Shown piece by piece: positions 18,736-31,811 of a stretch of DNA of 64,000 bases (its first letter is position 1; each line of letters starts with the position of its first letter). A model generated the notes under the pieces. The model saw only the letters and a program-made list of their open reading frames with translations. It did no database searches and was not told the DNA's origin. Made by a program: the position numbers and the translations under genes. The DNA comes from Paenibacillus sp. YYML68 (GTDB lineage: Bacteria; Bacillota; Bacilli; Paenibacillales; NBRC-103111): assembly GCF_027923405.1 (NCBI RefSeq), contig NZ_BQYI01000001.1, positions 176,001 to 240,000 of the forward strand, read 5' to 3'.

Positions 18736-19143
18736 TTATTTCCGTTCGGAAACATCCAAACGGTTCATCGCACGCTGCAGTGCAAGCTCCGCCCGCTTGA
18801 AATCAACGTTCGCTTGCTTGATTTCCTTCAGACGCTTTTCAGCACGTTCTCTCGACGCTTTCGCGCGGTCGACGTCGATTTGCTCTGGCAGCTCGGCGCT
18901 TTCCGCCAGAATAACCACCTTATCCTTGCGCACTTCCATAAAACCACCGTTCACCGCAATAACCACATCTTTCTTTTGTGGCTGCTTTACCGTGACCGAA
19001 CCGATTTTTAAAGGAGTGACCAGCGGAATGTGATTCGGCAGAATTCCAAGCTCCCCTTCGACCCCTTTGGCTATAACCATGCTTGCTTGCTCAGCAAACA
19101 CCTTGCGCTCCGGGGTTACAATTTCCAGCAGGATTGTGCTCAC
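18736..19143 (-). CDS. atpC: F1Fo ATP synthase epsilon subunit
   Basis: The 135-residue protein has the N-terminal beta-sandwich (LEIVTPERKVF, GVEGELGILPNHIPLVTPL) and a C-terminal two-helix hairpin rich in Arg, Glu and Ala that can inhibit rotation. The start codon is a GTG preceded by AGGAGGGG. It is the last atp gene; three small hairpins separate it from atpD. Confidence 0.95.
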   Translation of the reverse strand: MSTILLEIVTPERKVFAEQASMVIAKGVEGELGILPNHIPLVTPLKIGSVTVKQPQKKDVVIAVNGGFMEVRKDKVVILAESAELPEQIDVDRAKASRERAEKRLKEIKQANVDFKRAELALQRAMNRLDVSERK

Positions 19144-19161
19144 TTGGATTCCCCTCCTAAA

Positions 19162-19254
19162 GGCTTTCGTAAGAAAGCCACTTCGTAAGCATAAGCTAGG
19201 CTTTCGAAGAAAGCCACTTCGTAAGCATAAGCTAGGCTCTCTTGTAGGAGAGCC
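19162..19254. repeat. Three tagged hairpins between atpD and atpC
   Basis: Two nearly identical units of 37 and 36 bases stand in tandem. Each has a hairpin (GGCTTTC ... GAAAGCC) followed by the tag ACTTCGTAAGCATAAGCTA; a third hairpin (GGCTCTC ... GAGAGCC) follows without the tag. The same tag core follows unrelated hairpins at 20685-20834 and 60409-60445. Confidence 0.85.
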
Positions 19255-19263
19255 TATATATTT

Positions 19264-20834
<1,571 letters not shown>

Positions 20835-20878
20835 AATATATATTCCAATGAAGCCTCGGCCTATACAGCCTAAAGCTC

Positions 20879-21736
20879 TTAGCTGCTTGCGTTCGCACCT
20901 GCAACGATCTCAGATATTTCCTGAGTAATCGAAGCCTGACGTGCGCGGTTGTAAGCGAGCGTGTAGCTGCTAATCATCTTCGTTGCATTCTTCGTTGCAC
21001 TATTCATGGCAGTCATACGAGCACCGAACTCGCTGGCCTTGCCATCCAACAGCGCGCTGAAGATCAGCGTCTGGGCATACTTCGGCAGCAAGATCTCGAG
21101 AACACCCTCCGGCGACGGCTCGTACTCATAGCTAGATACGACCCCGCCAGTAACTTCACCCATAGGGAGAAGCTGCTTAATCGTCGGAATTTGGGTAATC
21201 GCATTTTTGAACTGGTTATAGACTACGAACAACTGGTCGTATGAACCGTTCTCAAAGCCCTCTACCGCGGCGTTCGCGATCGATTTAATATCAGCGAACG
21301 TTGGAGAATCAGGTACACCGGTTATCTCTTTCGAAATCGGCATGCCGCGCTTCGCGAAGAAGTCACGACCTTTGCGGCCAATCACGAAAATCGTATACTC
21401 GTCTGTCGACTTGTGCTTCTCACGAATTTCGTTCATCACTTTACGAAGCACGTTCGTATTGTAGCCGCCTGCCAGTCCACGGTCGGATGTAATGACGAGG
21501 TATCCGGTCTTCTTGATTTCACGCATCTGAAGCATCGGGTGCTTAACACCCTTCGTGCCCGCAGCGATGCTACCGACCACTTCCTTCAGCTTATCCGCAT
21601 AAGGACGAGCGGCTTCCGCGGCGTTCTGCGATCTTCTCAGATTCGCTGCTGCGACCATCTCCATCGCCTTCGTGATCTGCTTCGTGTTCTGGGTCGACTT
21701 GATCTGGCGCTTAATTTCGCGCATACCTTTTGCCAT
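20879..21736 (-). CDS. atpG: F1Fo ATP synthase gamma subunit
   Basis: The rotor shaft: long N- and C-terminal helices (REIKRQIKSTQNTKQITKAM start and NSATKNATKMISSYTLAYNRARQ near the end, cited by their cores KSTQNTKQITKAM and ATKMISSYTLAYNRARQ) surround a Rossmann-like middle. The length of 285 residues is normal. Confidence 0.96.
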   Translation of the reverse strand: MAKGMREIKRQIKSTQNTKQITKAMEMVAAANLRRSQNAAEAARPYADKLKEVVGSIAAGTKGVKHPMLQMREIKKTGYLVITSDRGLAGGYNTNVLRKVMNEIREKHKSTDEYTIFVIGRKGRDFFAKRGMPISKEITGVPDSPTFADIKSIANAAVEGFENGSYDQLFVVYNQFKNAITQIPTIKQLLPMGEVTGGVVSSYEYEPSPEGVLEILLPKYAQTLIFSALLDGKASEFGARMTAMNSATKNATKMISSYTLAYNRARQASITQEISEIVAGANASS

Positions 21737-21892
21737 TCCTGCTCACCTCTCTTTCGAGGCTTTCCCCCAAGCTGACGGGGCTAGCCGTTCGTCGGGAATA
21801 AGCCTTCATTCCACATACTTGAGGTTATATCCTCAAGCCAATTCAGCCTAAGCCACCGAGCTTCTCAACGGGAGAAGCCCGGATGACCATTA
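21737..21892. other. Structured spacer between atpA and atpG
   Basis: The 156-base spacer is long for an atp operon. It contains two small inverted repeats (ACTTGAGG/CCTCAAG and GCTTCTC/GAGAAGC). They lack the ACTTCGTAAGC tag of the neighbouring spacers. The ribosome site GAGAGGTGAGC of atpG lies at its left end. Confidence 0.5.
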
Positions 21893-23422
<1,530 letters not shown>

Positions 23423-23974
23423 CTACAATGCTTGAGATTCATTCAATGCGCGTTCCAGACGCTTCAGCTTGCCGGACAAGCTTCCGTCATACAGACGGTC
23501 GCCAATGCGGATTTGAACACCGCCGAGCAAGCTTTTATCAATAACCGATTCCACACGGATTTGTTTACCTGTTAATTGGCCGAACGTAGAGACGATGCCC
23601 TGCTCTTCAGCTTCCGACAACGCGTGCGGCGTATATACAATCGCCTTCGCTTGTCCAGTCGCCTCATTCGCAATCGCAGCATAGTAGCTGACTAGCGCCT
23701 CGAAGAGCTCTTCACGGCGTTTGTCAACGAGCAGCTTCAGCGTATTCAGCACAGGCTCAGATATTTGCTGGCCGAATACGTTCTGTATAAGCTCCTTCTT
23801 CGACTCCGTGCTGAGTCCCGGGCTCGAGAGCAGCTTGCTGAAGCCCTGCTCGCTTTGCAGCACAGCCAGAACACCGTTAAGCTCCTCGCTCACCGGGCCG
23901 ACTACGTTCTGTTCCTTAGCAATTTCGAACAAGGCCTTTGCGTACCTTTTGGCTACAACGGTGTCCTTGCTCAT
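23423..23974 (-). CDS. atpH: F1Fo ATP synthase delta subunit
   Basis: The peripheral-stalk subunit of 183 residues has the N-terminal helical domain (RYAKALFEIAKEQN) and the C-terminal DKSLLGGVQIRIGDRLYDGS signature. Its start overlaps the last base of the atpF stop, a sign of translational coupling. Confidence 0.95.
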   Translation of the reverse strand: MSKDTVVAKRYAKALFEIAKEQNVVGPVSEELNGVLAVLQSEQGFSKLLSSPGLSTESKKELIQNVFGQQISEPVLNTLKLLVDKRREELFEALVSYYAAIANEATGQAKAIVYTPHALSEAEEQGIVSTFGQLTGKQIRVESVIDKSLLGGVQIRIGDRLYDGSLSGKLKRLERALNESQAL

Positions 23975-24459
23975 TATTGGTTGCCCCCTACTTCTTTCAG
24001 GTAGTGCTCAACCAGCTGCTCCTGCGACTTCTCATCGACTTGCTTCTCGATAATCTTGGAAGCGATCAGAACAGACATCGCACTAACTTGGGACTTCAAG
24101 GTAGCGACCGCCTTGTTCTTCTCATTCTCGATATCGCGAAGCGCCTCGCTCTTCAGACGGGCAGCCTCTTCCTTAGCTTGATCCAGCGCATCCTGAGTCT
24201 GCTTGTTGCTCATCGTGCGAGCTTGCTCGAGAATACCTTGTGCTTCCTTGCGCACGTCCTGCATCGCTTTCTTCTGCTCGTTAAGGAGCTGCTCCGCTTC
24301 ACGGCGGTCTTGCTCCGACTTCGAGATTTGCTCAGCAATGATACGTCTGCGCTCTTCCATCACGTTGAACAACGGCCCTAGCGCGTACTTGTTCAACAGC
24401 CAATATAACAATGCGAATGCAATAATCGCAAACACGAACGATTCAGTTAACCAATGCAT
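23974..24459 (-). CDS. atpF: F1Fo ATP synthase b subunit
   Basis: One N-terminal membrane helix (SFVFAIIAFALLYWLLNKY) precedes a long charged coiled coil rich in Glu, Lys, Arg and Gln that forms the peripheral stalk. The 161 residues are typical. A GC-rich hairpin (GGCGTGGAAGG / CCTTCCGCGCC) lies between it and atpE. Confidence 0.94.
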   Translation of the reverse strand: MHWLTESFVFAIIAFALLYWLLNKYALGPLFNVMEERRRIIAEQISKSEQDRREAEQLLNEQKKAMQDVRKEAQGILEQARTMSNKQTQDALDQAKEEAARLKSEALRDIENEKNKAVATLKSQVSAMSVLIASKIIEKQVDEKSQEQLVEHYLKEVGGNQ

Positions 24460-24543
24460 CTATACAACTCCTTTCGCTGGTTGTAAGCAAAACGAAGGCG
24501 TGGAAGGTACAGTCCTTCCGCGCCAAACGATCCTGTTCTTGAA

Positions 24544-24774
<231 letters not shown>

Positions 24775-24829
24775 CTAATTTACCTTTATTAGGTTAAATA
24801 TTTGACTTCTTAAACTATAAATGTAGCTC

Positions 24830-25642
24830 TTAATGCTCATGAGCCTCATCGTCATGATGCACCGTTGCTTGCGAAATATAAACCATCGTAAGCACCGTGA
24901 ACAAGAACGCCTGAATCGCACCAACGAAAATACTGAAGCCTTGCCATGCCGCCAGCATCGGAATACCCCAGAAGCCAGCCATCAAGATCGTCGAGATCAA
25001 AACCTCACCCGCAAAGATGTTCGCGTAAAGACGAAGACCGAGCGTAAGCGGCTTAGACAATTCCTTGATCAGGTTCAGCGGAAGGAAGAACCAGTACGGC
25101 TCGAAGTAGTGCTTCAGATAATGCTTAGTGTTAAGCCTCAATCCGAGCACGTGAATGAGCACGAATACGATAATCGCAAGACCGAATGTAACAGATACAT
25201 CGGCTGTCGGAGATTTCCACCAAGCGAGAACCATGCCGTGGTGTCCTCCATCTCCTTCTTTCGCGTGATCATGCGCCGCATCAATCATCTCCTGCGAGAC
25301 TACCGTCTGGCCAAACAAGGTCAACGGCTTCTCATGCTCGGTAAGTACACCGAATGGCAAGCCTAGCAGGTTCGCGATGAAGATGAACAGAATCAACGTT
25401 GTTCCAAGACCTACGAAATGCTTTGCTCTCTGAAGCGGCATCGTGCTGGCAACCGTGTTATGTACGAACTCGACGATCCATTCCATAAAGTTTTGCATTT
25501 TGGACGGATTCGTGACCGACAAATTTCGAACGGCTAATCGAGCAAGCACGAACACAATTACACAAGTAACGATGATGCTCAGAAAGGCAGAAATATCAAT
25601 CTTCATCCCATTGCTAAGATGCAGTGTTGCAAACTCATGCAT
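24830..25642 (-). CDS. atpB: F1Fo ATP synthase a subunit
   Basis: A 270-residue membrane protein with about six helices; the essential Arg is in KPLTLGLRLYANIFAGEV. A His- and Asp-rich loop (DHAKEGDGGHHG) and a His-rich C-terminus (HHDDEAHEH) are unusual small features and could bind metal or respond to pH; this is only a guess. It lies after atpI. Confidence 0.95.
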   Translation of the reverse strand: MHEFATLHLSNGMKIDISAFLSIIVTCVIVFVLARLAVRNLSVTNPSKMQNFMEWIVEFVHNTVASTMPLQRAKHFVGLGTTLILFIFIANLLGLPFGVLTEHEKPLTLFGQTVVSQEMIDAAHDHAKEGDGGHHGMVLAWWKSPTADVSVTFGLAIIVFVLIHVLGLRLNTKHYLKHYFEPYWFFLPLNLIKELSKPLTLGLRLYANIFAGEVLISTILMAGFWGIPMLAAWQGFSIFVGAIQAFLFTVLTMVYISQATVHHDDEAHEH

Positions 25643-25674
25643 GTTGCTATCCCCTCCTTTCCACGTAGTGCAAG

Positions 25675-26052
25675 CTACTTCTTCCTGCTGAAAAACAAGC
25701 CTTTAAGGAGTACTACCACCTGGACAAAGGCGAAGCCGATAATTGTAGCAGCGATATGAAAAAGATGCGGCACTTTGACAGCGATAATAATCGCAAGAAG
25801 GGCGACGCTAATCCGGGAAATAAACCCCATATTAAAGCGCCTTCTTCCGCTGTCCTCCGACTTGTCCAAGATGACTTTCGTGAGCGCTTCGATCTTCACG
25901 GACAAGATCCAAGCATTGATCAGACTAACCGCCGAACCCAGGATGAGTCCGTTCACATACACTCTGTAATCAGGGACGAAGGCCCATACAAGCAGCAGTG
26001 CGGACAAAAAGAACAATGCGGCGCGATAAATCGATAGGAATTGGTCTCGCAT
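25675..26052 (-). CDS. atpI: ATP synthase accessory protein AtpI
   Basis: A 125-residue protein with four hydrophobic segments and a basic C-terminus (FSRKK), at the place where atpI is expected between atpZ and atpB. AtpI-family proteins assist c-ring assembly or magnesium supply. The assignment rests on position and topology more than on a sharp motif. Confidence 0.8.
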   Translation of the reverse strand: MRDQFLSIYRAALFFLSALLLVWAFVPDYRVYVNGLILGSAVSLINAWILSVKIEALTKVILDKSEDSGRRRFNMGFISRISVALLAIIIAVKVPHLFHIAATIIGFAFVQVVVLLKGLFFSRKK

Positions 26053-26053
26053 A

Positions 26054-26287
26054 CTATTCCTTTTGGTCCTCCAGTACTTTTTTGATTACGAGAGCGGCGG
26101 TTACAATCCCGGTAAGCAGGCCGATGAATACGCCTCCAAGCAAGCAAGCCTTCGGGTTGCCGAAGTGCTGTCCGGCTGCAATTCCGCCAAAATACCCAAT
26201 CAACGTACAGACCACAACATCAATGCCTAGCGCCCCAACTAGAGCGGCAGCACGCCATGGTGAAGATGATGGATCTTTTTGACTCAT
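26054..26287 (-). CDS. atpZ: AtpZ/AtpI-family small membrane protein
   Basis: A 77-residue protein with two membrane helices; the second has GGVFIGLLTGIVTAALV, and GIDVVVCTLIGYFGG forms the first, typical of AtpZ (with the conserved small residues of the family). It is the first gene of the atp operon. The ATG at 26287 follows CAGGG; an upstream TTG at 26302 is less likely. Confidence 0.85.
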   Translation of the reverse strand: MSQKDPSSSPWRAAALVGALGIDVVVCTLIGYFGGIAAGQHFGNPKACLLGGVFIGLLTGIVTAALVIKKVLEDQKE

Positions 26288-26311
26288 AGTATACCCTGAC
26301 AATCCTCATTT

Positions 26312-26340
26312 ATTTTATCGAAGCTACCTTTCATTGTCAA
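26312..26340 (-). promoter_or_regulatory. atpZ: Sigma-A promoter of the atp operon
   Basis: On the minus strand TTGACA is followed after 17 bases by TAAAAT, about 25 bases before the atpZ start. This is a near-consensus vegetative promoter and leaves a very short leader. Confidence 0.75.
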
Positions 26341-26479
26341 TTAAGGCACCTCCATATTTTCTGCTTCCCAAACAGCCCTAAACCCTTGATACATAAGCAT
26401 TTTTTGCATCCGAAAACCAAACAGTACAACTGTACGCTGTAATGTTTGTCATAAGATTGTCACCGTTCGCCATCTCAAC

Positions 26480-27622
26480 CTACGGCTGGAACGGCTTAGG
26501 TCTTTCGGCGCGATGCCCGAAGTGGTGCAAAATAGCCTCGACAATCCGCTTCGATGCGGTACCGTCTCCGTAAGGATTGGCCGCCTGACTCATCCGGTTG
26601 TACAGCTCCTGGTCGGTAAGCAAGGCGCTCGCTCGCTCGAACACACGTTCTTCATCCGTACCTACGAGCTCCAGCGTTCCTGCCTCGATGCCTTCCGGAC
26701 GCTCCGTCGTCTCACGCAGCACCAGCACCGGCACACCGAATGAAGGCGCCTCCTCCTGCATGCCGCCCGAGTCCGTCAAGATGAGATGAGTGTGCGGGTA
26801 GATGTTATGGAATTCCGCCACATCGAACGGCTCCAGCAGCTTGATGCGCTCGTGTCCGCTCAATAGCTCATAGGCCGGCTCCTTCACAGCTGGACTTGGA
26901 TGCACCGGGTAGACGATCGCAATATCGTCGAAGGTATCAGCCAGCCTGCGGACAGCGCGGAAAATTTGGCGGTGCGGCTCACCCTGCGATTCCCTGCGAT
27001 GAGCGGTCATCAGAATCAGACGCTTGCCCTTCGCCCATTCCAGAACGGGATGCGTGAAGTCCTTATTCACCGTGTACTGGAATACGTCCGTAACCGTATT
27101 GCCTGTAATGTAGATGCGATCCTCTGCCTTATTCTCCTTGCGCAGATTGCCTGCCGACCAATCCGTCGGAGCAAAGTGCAGATCGGCTAACACGCCAGTC
27201 AGCTGACGATTCATCTCCTCTGGATAAGGAGAGAGCTTGTTCCAGGTGCGCAGTCCTGCCTCCACATGACCGACCTGAATCTGCTGTAGGAACGCTGCGT
27301 AGCTCGCGAGGAACGTCGTTAACGTATCTCCGTGCACAAGAATAAGATCCGGCTTCTCCTGCTTGAACACGGGGTCGAGCCCCTGCAGAACGCGGATCGT
27401 AATTTCATTGAGCGTCTGGCGCTCCTTCATCACATCCAGATCGTAATTCGGCTTGATGTCAAAAATGTCGAGCACTTGGTCAAGCATCTGACGATGCTGT
27501 GCCGTAACGGCGACTATGGATTCAATATGGTCCGGATGCTTCTCCAGCTCCTTAACAAGCGGCGCCATCTTGATGGCCTCCGGCCTTGTCCCAAAAATCG
27601 TAATAATCTTCGTTTTACTCAC
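26480..27622 (-). CDS. mnaA: UDP-N-acetylglucosamine 2-epimerase (non-hydrolysing)
   Basis: The enzyme interconverts UDP-GlcNAc and UDP-ManNAc, which feeds the linkage unit of wall teichoic acids or other surface polymers. Family landmarks: TIFGTRPEAIKMAPL at the N-terminus, QVGHVEAGLRT, and LTDSGGMQEEAPSFGVPVLVLR (seen as TDSGGMQEEAPSFGVPVL) with the catalytic Glu. The GTG at 27622 has AGAGGAG eight bases before it; an ATG at 27643 is in frame upstream. It stands between atpZ and upp, as in Bacillus (mnaA/yvyH is also called wecB). Confidence 0.93.
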   Translation of the reverse strand: MSKTKIITIFGTRPEAIKMAPLVKELEKHPDHIESIVAVTAQHRQMLDQVLDIFDIKPNYDLDVMKERQTLNEITIRVLQGLDPVFKQEKPDLILVHGDTLTTFLASYAAFLQQIQVGHVEAGLRTWNKLSPYPEEMNRQLTGVLADLHFAPTDWSAGNLRKENKAEDRIYITGNTVTDVFQYTVNKDFTHPVLEWAKGKRLILMTAHRRESQGEPHRQIFRAVRRLADTFDDIAIVYPVHPSPAVKEPAYELLSGHERIKLLEPFDVAEFHNIYPHTHLILTDSGGMQEEAPSFGVPVLVLRETTERPEGIEAGTLELVGTDEERVFERASALLTDQELYNRMSQAANPYGDGTASKRIVEAILHHFGHRAERPKPFQP

Positions 27623-27745
27623 GCGAACGGCTCCTCTCACCATTTCAATAATAGGACAAGCCTCGAATTTGGCATAGCCAAGCCGAGTCCCTCGCCAGCT
27701 GCTTCCAGCGCCAATCGCGCTTATACCACTTTATGCAGCGCTGCT

Positions 27746-28375
27746 TTACTTCGTGCCAAACAGACGATCTCCCGCGTCCCCAAGGCCGGGAACAATATAT
27801 CCGTGCTCGTTCAGCTGATCATCGATCGCTGCCACATACAGGTCGACGTCCGAATGCGCCTGCTGAACCGCCTGAACGCCCTCTGGAGCCGCAATAAGAC
27901 ACATCAGCTTCATCTGGGTGCAGCCACGGTTCTTAAGCGCCTGAATGGCCGCTATAGCCGAGCCTCCGGTCGCCAGCATGGGGTCGATGACGATCAGCTC
28001 ACGCTCCTGCACATCGGTAGGCAGCTTCGCATAATACTCGACTGGCTCAAGCGTATTCGGATCTCGATATAAGCCGATATGCCCGACCTTGGCGGCCGGA
28101 ACGAGCTTCAGAATGCCATCCACCATCCCAAGCCCCGCCCGCAGAATAGGAATAAGACCGAGCATTCGGCCCGATATGACCCGGCAGTCCGCTTTCGCTA
28201 CTGGCGTGCGTACTTCAACCTTCTCTAGCGGAATATCCCTTGTAATTTCGTACGCCATGAGCGTAGCTACTTCGTCTACGAGCTCGCGGAAATCCTTGGT
28301 GGTCGTACTCTCATCCCGAATATATGTTAATTTATGTTGAATGAGCGGATGATCGCAAACGAATACTTTTCCCAT
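27746..28375 (-). CDS. upp: Uracil phosphoribosyltransferase
   Basis: The enzyme salvages uracil with PRPP to UMP. The ATG at 28375 behind GGGGGAGCC gives 209 residues, the usual length, beginning [16 protein letters not shown]. The PRPP loop reads [10 protein letters not shown] and the uracil-binding C-terminus [20 protein letters not shown] frame to 28438 runs through the promoter and is rejected. Confidence 0.97.
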   Translation of the reverse strand: MGKVFVCDHPLIQHKLTYIRDESTTTKDFRELVDEVATLMAYEITRDIPLEKVEVRTPVAKADCRVISGRMLGLIPILRAGLGMVDGILKLVPAAKVGHIGLYRDPNTLEPVEYYAKLPTDVQERELIVIDPMLATGGSAIAAIQALKNRGCTQMKLMCLIAAPEGVQAVQQAHSDVDLYVAAIDDQLNEHGYIVPGLGDAGDRLFGTK

Positions 28376-28426
28376 GCTTCGGCTCCCCCTAAAACGTTGA
28401 ACAGGCGATTTCGCCATATCTTGTCT

Positions 28427-28455
28427 ATTATACCACAAGTCTCTTCATATATCCC
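28427..28455 (-). promoter_or_regulatory. upp: Possible extended -10 promoter of upp
   Basis: TATAAT preceded by TGG (an extended -10) lies 52 bases before the upp start on the minus strand. The -35 region is poor. Confidence 0.45.
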
Positions 28456-28485
28456 AGTTGATCAGGAACTTTGTGCCACGTGGAA

Positions 28486-28526
28486 CAAAAAGAACCGGCC
28501 CCCTGCTAAGAGAGAGAACCGGTTCA
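28486..28526 (-). terminator. Terminator after glyA
   Basis: The stem GAACCGG/CCGGTTC has a loop of 20 bases and is followed on the minus strand by a T-rich tail (TTTTTGTTCC), 30 bases after the glyA stop. Confidence 0.75.
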
Positions 28527-28555
28527 TTCCTGTCACTGTCAAGCGTACGTGCAGC

Positions 28556-29803
28556 TTAGTATGTCAGACCTGGATAAAGCGGGAACTGTGCAGTCAGATC
28601 CTTCACCATGCCGCGCGCCTTCTCAAGCACCGCTTCGTCCGTCGGGTTCTTGAGCGTCAATGCAATGATCTTCGCGATCGTCTTCATCGCTTCCTCGTTC
28701 ATACCGCGAGCCGTGACAGCAGCAGTACCTACGCGAACACCGCTAGTGACCATCGGCTTCGCCGGATCGAACGGAATCGCGTTCTTGTTCACCGTCAGAC
28801 CAACCTCGTCAAGCAGATGCTCGGCATCCTTGCCTGTAATGTTCAGGCTGCGCAGGTCGATCAGCATCAGATGGTTATCTGTACCGCCGGACACAAGGTT
28901 CACACCTTCAGCAAGCAGCGTCTCGGACAGCACCTTCGCGTTCTTCACGACGTTCTGAGCGTACGTCTTGAACTCTGGCTGCAGCGCCTCGCCGAATGCA
29001 ACGGCCTTCGCCGCAATGACGTGCATCAGCGGACCGCCCTGCGTGCCCGGGAATACAGCCTTGTCAATCGCAGCTGCCCAAGGCTTGCGGCACAGAATCA
29101 TACCGCCGCGCGGACCGCGCAGCGTCTTGTGCGTCGTCGTCGTTACGAAGTGCGCGTGCGGCACTGGGTTCGGGTGAAGACCTGCTGCCACAAGACCCGC
29201 GATATGCGCCATATCGACCATGAAGAGCGCGCCTACGTCGTTCGCGATGCTCGCCATTTTCTCGAAATCGATAATGCGCGGATACGCGCTCGCACCCGCT
29301 ACGATCAGACGAGGCTTATGCTTGAACGCCGCCTTACGCACTTCCTCATAATCGATGCGGGAATCGGTCTCACTTACGCCGTAAGCTACGAAGTTATAGA
29401 GGATGCCGGATGCGTTAACCGGGCTGCCGTGCGTCAAGTGACCACCGTGCGCCAGGTTCATACCGAGGATCGTCTCGCCAGCCTTCACCGCTGCCAGATA
29501 GACCGCAAGGTTCGCCTGTGCGCCCGAGTGAGGCTGAACGTTAACATGCTCTGCACCGAACAGCTCCTTCGCACGATCGCGTGCGATGTCTTCCACGATG
29601 TCAACGTACTCACAGCCGCCATAGTAGCGCTTGTGCGGGTAGCCTTCCGCATACTTGTTCGTGAGCACCGTACCGAGCGCCTCCAGCACCGCTGGGCTGA
29701 CGAAGTTCTCGGAGGCGATCAGCTCGATCTTGTCGCGCTGACGGCCAAGCTCCAGGTTCATTGCTTCAACAATCTTCGGATCTTGCTTGCGTAGAAATTC
29801 CAT
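28556..29803 (-). CDS. glyA: Serine hydroxymethyltransferase
   Basis: The enzyme converts serine and tetrahydrofolate to glycine and methylene-tetrahydrofolate with PLP. The PLP lysine lies in [15 protein letters not shown], and [12 protein letters not shown] and [16 protein letters not shown] are the typical N-terminal motifs. The length of 415 residues is normal. It is followed by a terminator, and ywlG lies 44 bases upstream. Confidence 0.97.
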   Translation of the reverse strand: MEFLRKQDPKIVEAMNLELGRQRDKIELIASENFVSPAVLEALGTVLTNKYAEGYPHKRYYGGCEYVDIVEDIARDRAKELFGAEHVNVQPHSGAQANLAVYLAAVKAGETILGMNLAHGGHLTHGSPVNASGILYNFVAYGVSETDSRIDYEEVRKAAFKHKPRLIVAGASAYPRIIDFEKMASIANDVGALFMVDMAHIAGLVAAGLHPNPVPHAHFVTTTTHKTLRGPRGGMILCRKPWAAAIDKAVFPGTQGGPLMHVIAAKAVAFGEALQPEFKTYAQNVVKNAKVLSETLLAEGVNLVSGGTDNHLMLIDLRSLNITGKDAEHLLDEVGLTVNKNAIPFDPAKPMVTSGVRVGTAAVTARGMNEEAMKTIAKIIALTLKNPTDEAVLEKARGMVKDLTAQFPLYPGLTY

Positions 29804-29847
29804 AATCGTATAGCCTCCAATGTGAATGAATGTAGTTGAATATATAG

Positions 29848-30471
29848 TTAATCGCAGCTGCCAGCCGCTTGCGGCTGCAGCTCCTGCAAGCCCGCATTCG
29901 CCTCATACACCGCTCTGACGCCGCCGATCAGCTTCGGACGCGTGTAGGCGGCCTGCACGAACGCCTCGCCGACATGACGAACGGACGTCTTGAATGGTAC
30001 CGCGACCCGCTTCAGATGCATGCCGATCAGAGTACCCCCGATATCGAGGCCGGCATGAGCCTGTACCTCCTCGACGACGACCGCCTCCCGCAGCTGCGAG
30101 AACGCATAGGCTGCCATCGAGCCACCAGCCTTCGGCACAGGGACGACGCTGACCTCATCGAGTCCGTATCGCTCCAGCGCCTCGCGCTCCAGCACGAGCG
30201 CCCGGTTCAGATGCTCGCAGCATTGATAGACCGGATAGAAGCCGAGCTCTGCCCTGACGGCCTCGACCGCTTCATAGATGCTGCGAGCGACGGCAAGACT
30301 GCCAGATGTGCCGATATGCGCACCGAGCACCTCACTGGTGCTCGTCCCGATGACGAGCAGCTGACCTTGACGCAGCTTGCTGACCGCCGCCACCTCGCGC
30401 ACAATCGTCTCCACTTGAGCACGAACTCTCGCTTCCAGCTCGAGCGTACCTTCGATGTGCAGCTGACTCAT
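29848..30471 (-). CDS. ywlG: TIGR01440/YwlG family protein (DUF436)
   Basis: A 207-residue cytoplasmic protein of unknown biochemical role, conserved in Bacillales between rpiB and glyA. The typical segments [31 protein letters not shown] and [21 protein letters not shown] are present. The ATG at 30471 follows AAAGGAG; the frame extends upstream to 30495. Function is not inferred. Confidence 0.88.
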   Translation of the reverse strand: MSQLHIEGTLELEARVRAQVETIVREVAAVSKLRQGQLLVIGTSTSEVLGAHIGTSGSLAVARSIYEAVEAVRAELGFYPVYQCCEHLNRALVLEREALERYGLDEVSVVPVPKAGGSMAAYAFSQLREAVVVEEVQAHAGLDIGGTLIGMHLKRVAVPFKTSVRHVGEAFVQAAYTRPKLIGGVRAVYEANAGLQELQPQAAGSCD

Positions 30472-30516
30472 GCGGACACGCTCCTTTCCACACAACGACG
30501 TAAGGAAAGCCTCTGC

Positions 30517-30975
30517 TTAAGGATGCAGCGCATACTTATCTTCAAGCGCCTTCACCTTGTTGACACGGTTCTGATGACGCTCGCCTTGGGAGAATTCCGT
30601 CTCGAGCCAGATCTTCACGATCTCCTGCGCAACGCCAGGGCCGACGACACGCTCGCCGAGCGACAGCACGTTCGAATCGTTGTGCTCACGCGTCGCCTTA
30701 GCCGAGAACAGGTCATGGACAAGCGCGCAGCGAATGCCAGGCACCTTGTTAGCCGCAATCGTCATGCCGATGCCCGTGCCGCAGATGAGAATGCCCTTGT
30801 CCGCTTCACCCGATACGACCTTCTCGCACACCTGCAGCGCATAATCCGGGTAATCGACCGAATCTGCACAGCTGCAGCCATAATCGATAACCTCATGACC
30901 AAGCTCCTCGATGAACGGCTTGATGACATCCTTCAGTCTGTAGCCCGCGTGATCCGCACCCATTGCAATTTTCAT
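30517..30975 (-). CDS. rpiB: Ribose-5-phosphate isomerase B
   Basis: The enzyme interconverts ribose-5-phosphate and ribulose-5-phosphate. It starts KIAMGADHAGYRLKD, has the active-site Cys in GILICGTGIGMTIAANK and DLFSAKATREHNDSNVL. The ATG at 30975 follows GAGGAGG and gives 152 residues, the family length; the open frame to 31116 crosses a terminator and is not coding. Confidence 0.95.
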   Translation of the reverse strand: MKIAMGADHAGYRLKDVIKPFIEELGHEVIDYGCSCADSVDYPDYALQVCEKVVSGEADKGILICGTGIGMTIAANKVPGIRCALVHDLFSAKATREHNDSNVLSLGERVVGPGVAQEIVKIWLETEFSQGERHQNRVNKVKALEDKYALHP

Positions 30976-31040
30976 AATCCAACTCGCCTCCTCGCTATTG
31001 TCGATTTCATTATAACCCAAAACATCAGCGACAAAAAACG

Positions 31041-31090
31041 AAAAAAGAGCATGGCACCCGCGTCGAATTGACGCGAAATGCTGCTCTTTG
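31041..31090 (-). terminator. Terminator between ywlE and rpiB
   Basis: An outer stem AAGAGCA/TGCTCTT with an inner GCGTC/GACGC stem is followed on the minus strand by TTTTTTCG. It separates ywlE transcription from the rpiB-ywlG-glyA unit. The rest of 30976-31217 holds no start codon in a plausible frame. Confidence 0.8.
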
Positions 31091-31217
31091 CCCAGGCGAC
31101 CGGCCGTATATCCCAATGCTCCACCGTGGTTACTTCCACTCGTCGCCAGTTACATCGGGTCTCACATCTATAACCCAATCATATCCTAAGTCACGCTGGC
31201 CTGTAAAGCCTAACTTC

Positions 31218-31811
31218 TCACGCTTCCCGCAGCCGCTTCAGCTTGTCCACGAGCTTGTGTAAGCCTTCCTCGATCTCCTCCGCGCAAGCCGCATACAGAC
31301 TGTAGGGGCCTCCGAAAGGATCGGAAATGTCATGGCTCGGCAGCTCCTTCTCCAGAGCTATGATGCGCATACGCTCCTCATCGGTAATCGGCTCGGACAG
31401 CGCCTGCTTCAGCTGAATGCTGCTCAGCAAGCTCTCCAGCTCGGCAATCGTGCGCTCATCCTTACCGCCGCCCTCCGCTACGTACTCCTTCAGCGTGTGC
31501 ACCTTATCGACAGCCTCTGGATGGAGCTGAATCGTATGCCGCTTATGACTTGCGGTCATCGTCAATACGAGATCGGCCCACTGTACGAGCTCCTCGTCCA
31601 GCAGCTTCGAGCCGTCGGTCAGCGCACAGCCCTTCTCTTGCAGCACCGTGCGAGCATGATCGGATACAGGCATTCCCGTGAAGGCCGATACTCCGGCAGA
31701 GCGAACCTCAAGGCCCGTCAGCCCGGCCTTCTCGATCAGCGACTTCATCATTCCTTCGGCCATGGGACTTCGGCATGTGTTGCCCGTGCATACGAATAAG
31801 ATTCGGTTCAT
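31218..31811 (-). CDS. ywlE: Low-molecular-weight phosphatase, protein-arginine-phosphatase type
   Basis: The P-loop VCTGNTCRSPMAE contains the nucleophile Cys8 and the Thr that in Bacillus YwlE selects phospho-arginine over phospho-tyrosine. The general acid is the Asp in SHDISDPFGGPYS near residue 150. At 197 residues it is somewhat longer than the usual 150, through a charged insert (KDERTIAELESLLSS). It probably reverses McsB-type protein arginine phosphorylation, which marks proteins for ClpCP; no mcsB lies in this window. Confidence 0.92.
   Translation of the reverse strand: MNRILFVCTGNTCRSPMAEGMMKSLIEKAGLTGLEVRSAGVSAFTGMPVSDHARTVLQEKGCALTDGSKLLDEELVQWADLVLTMTASHKRHTIQLHPEAVDKVHTLKEYVAEGGGKDERTIAELESLLSSIQLKQALSEPITDEERMRIIALEKELPSHDISDPFGGPYSLYAACAEEIEEGLHKLVDKLKRLREA

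Noticed and set aside
30976..31217. A minus-strand frame ending DLGYDWVIDVRPDVTGDEWK
   Set aside because: It looks protein-like but has no start codon after the upstream stop, and it is only about 30 residues long. A frameshifted or eroded end cannot be excluded.
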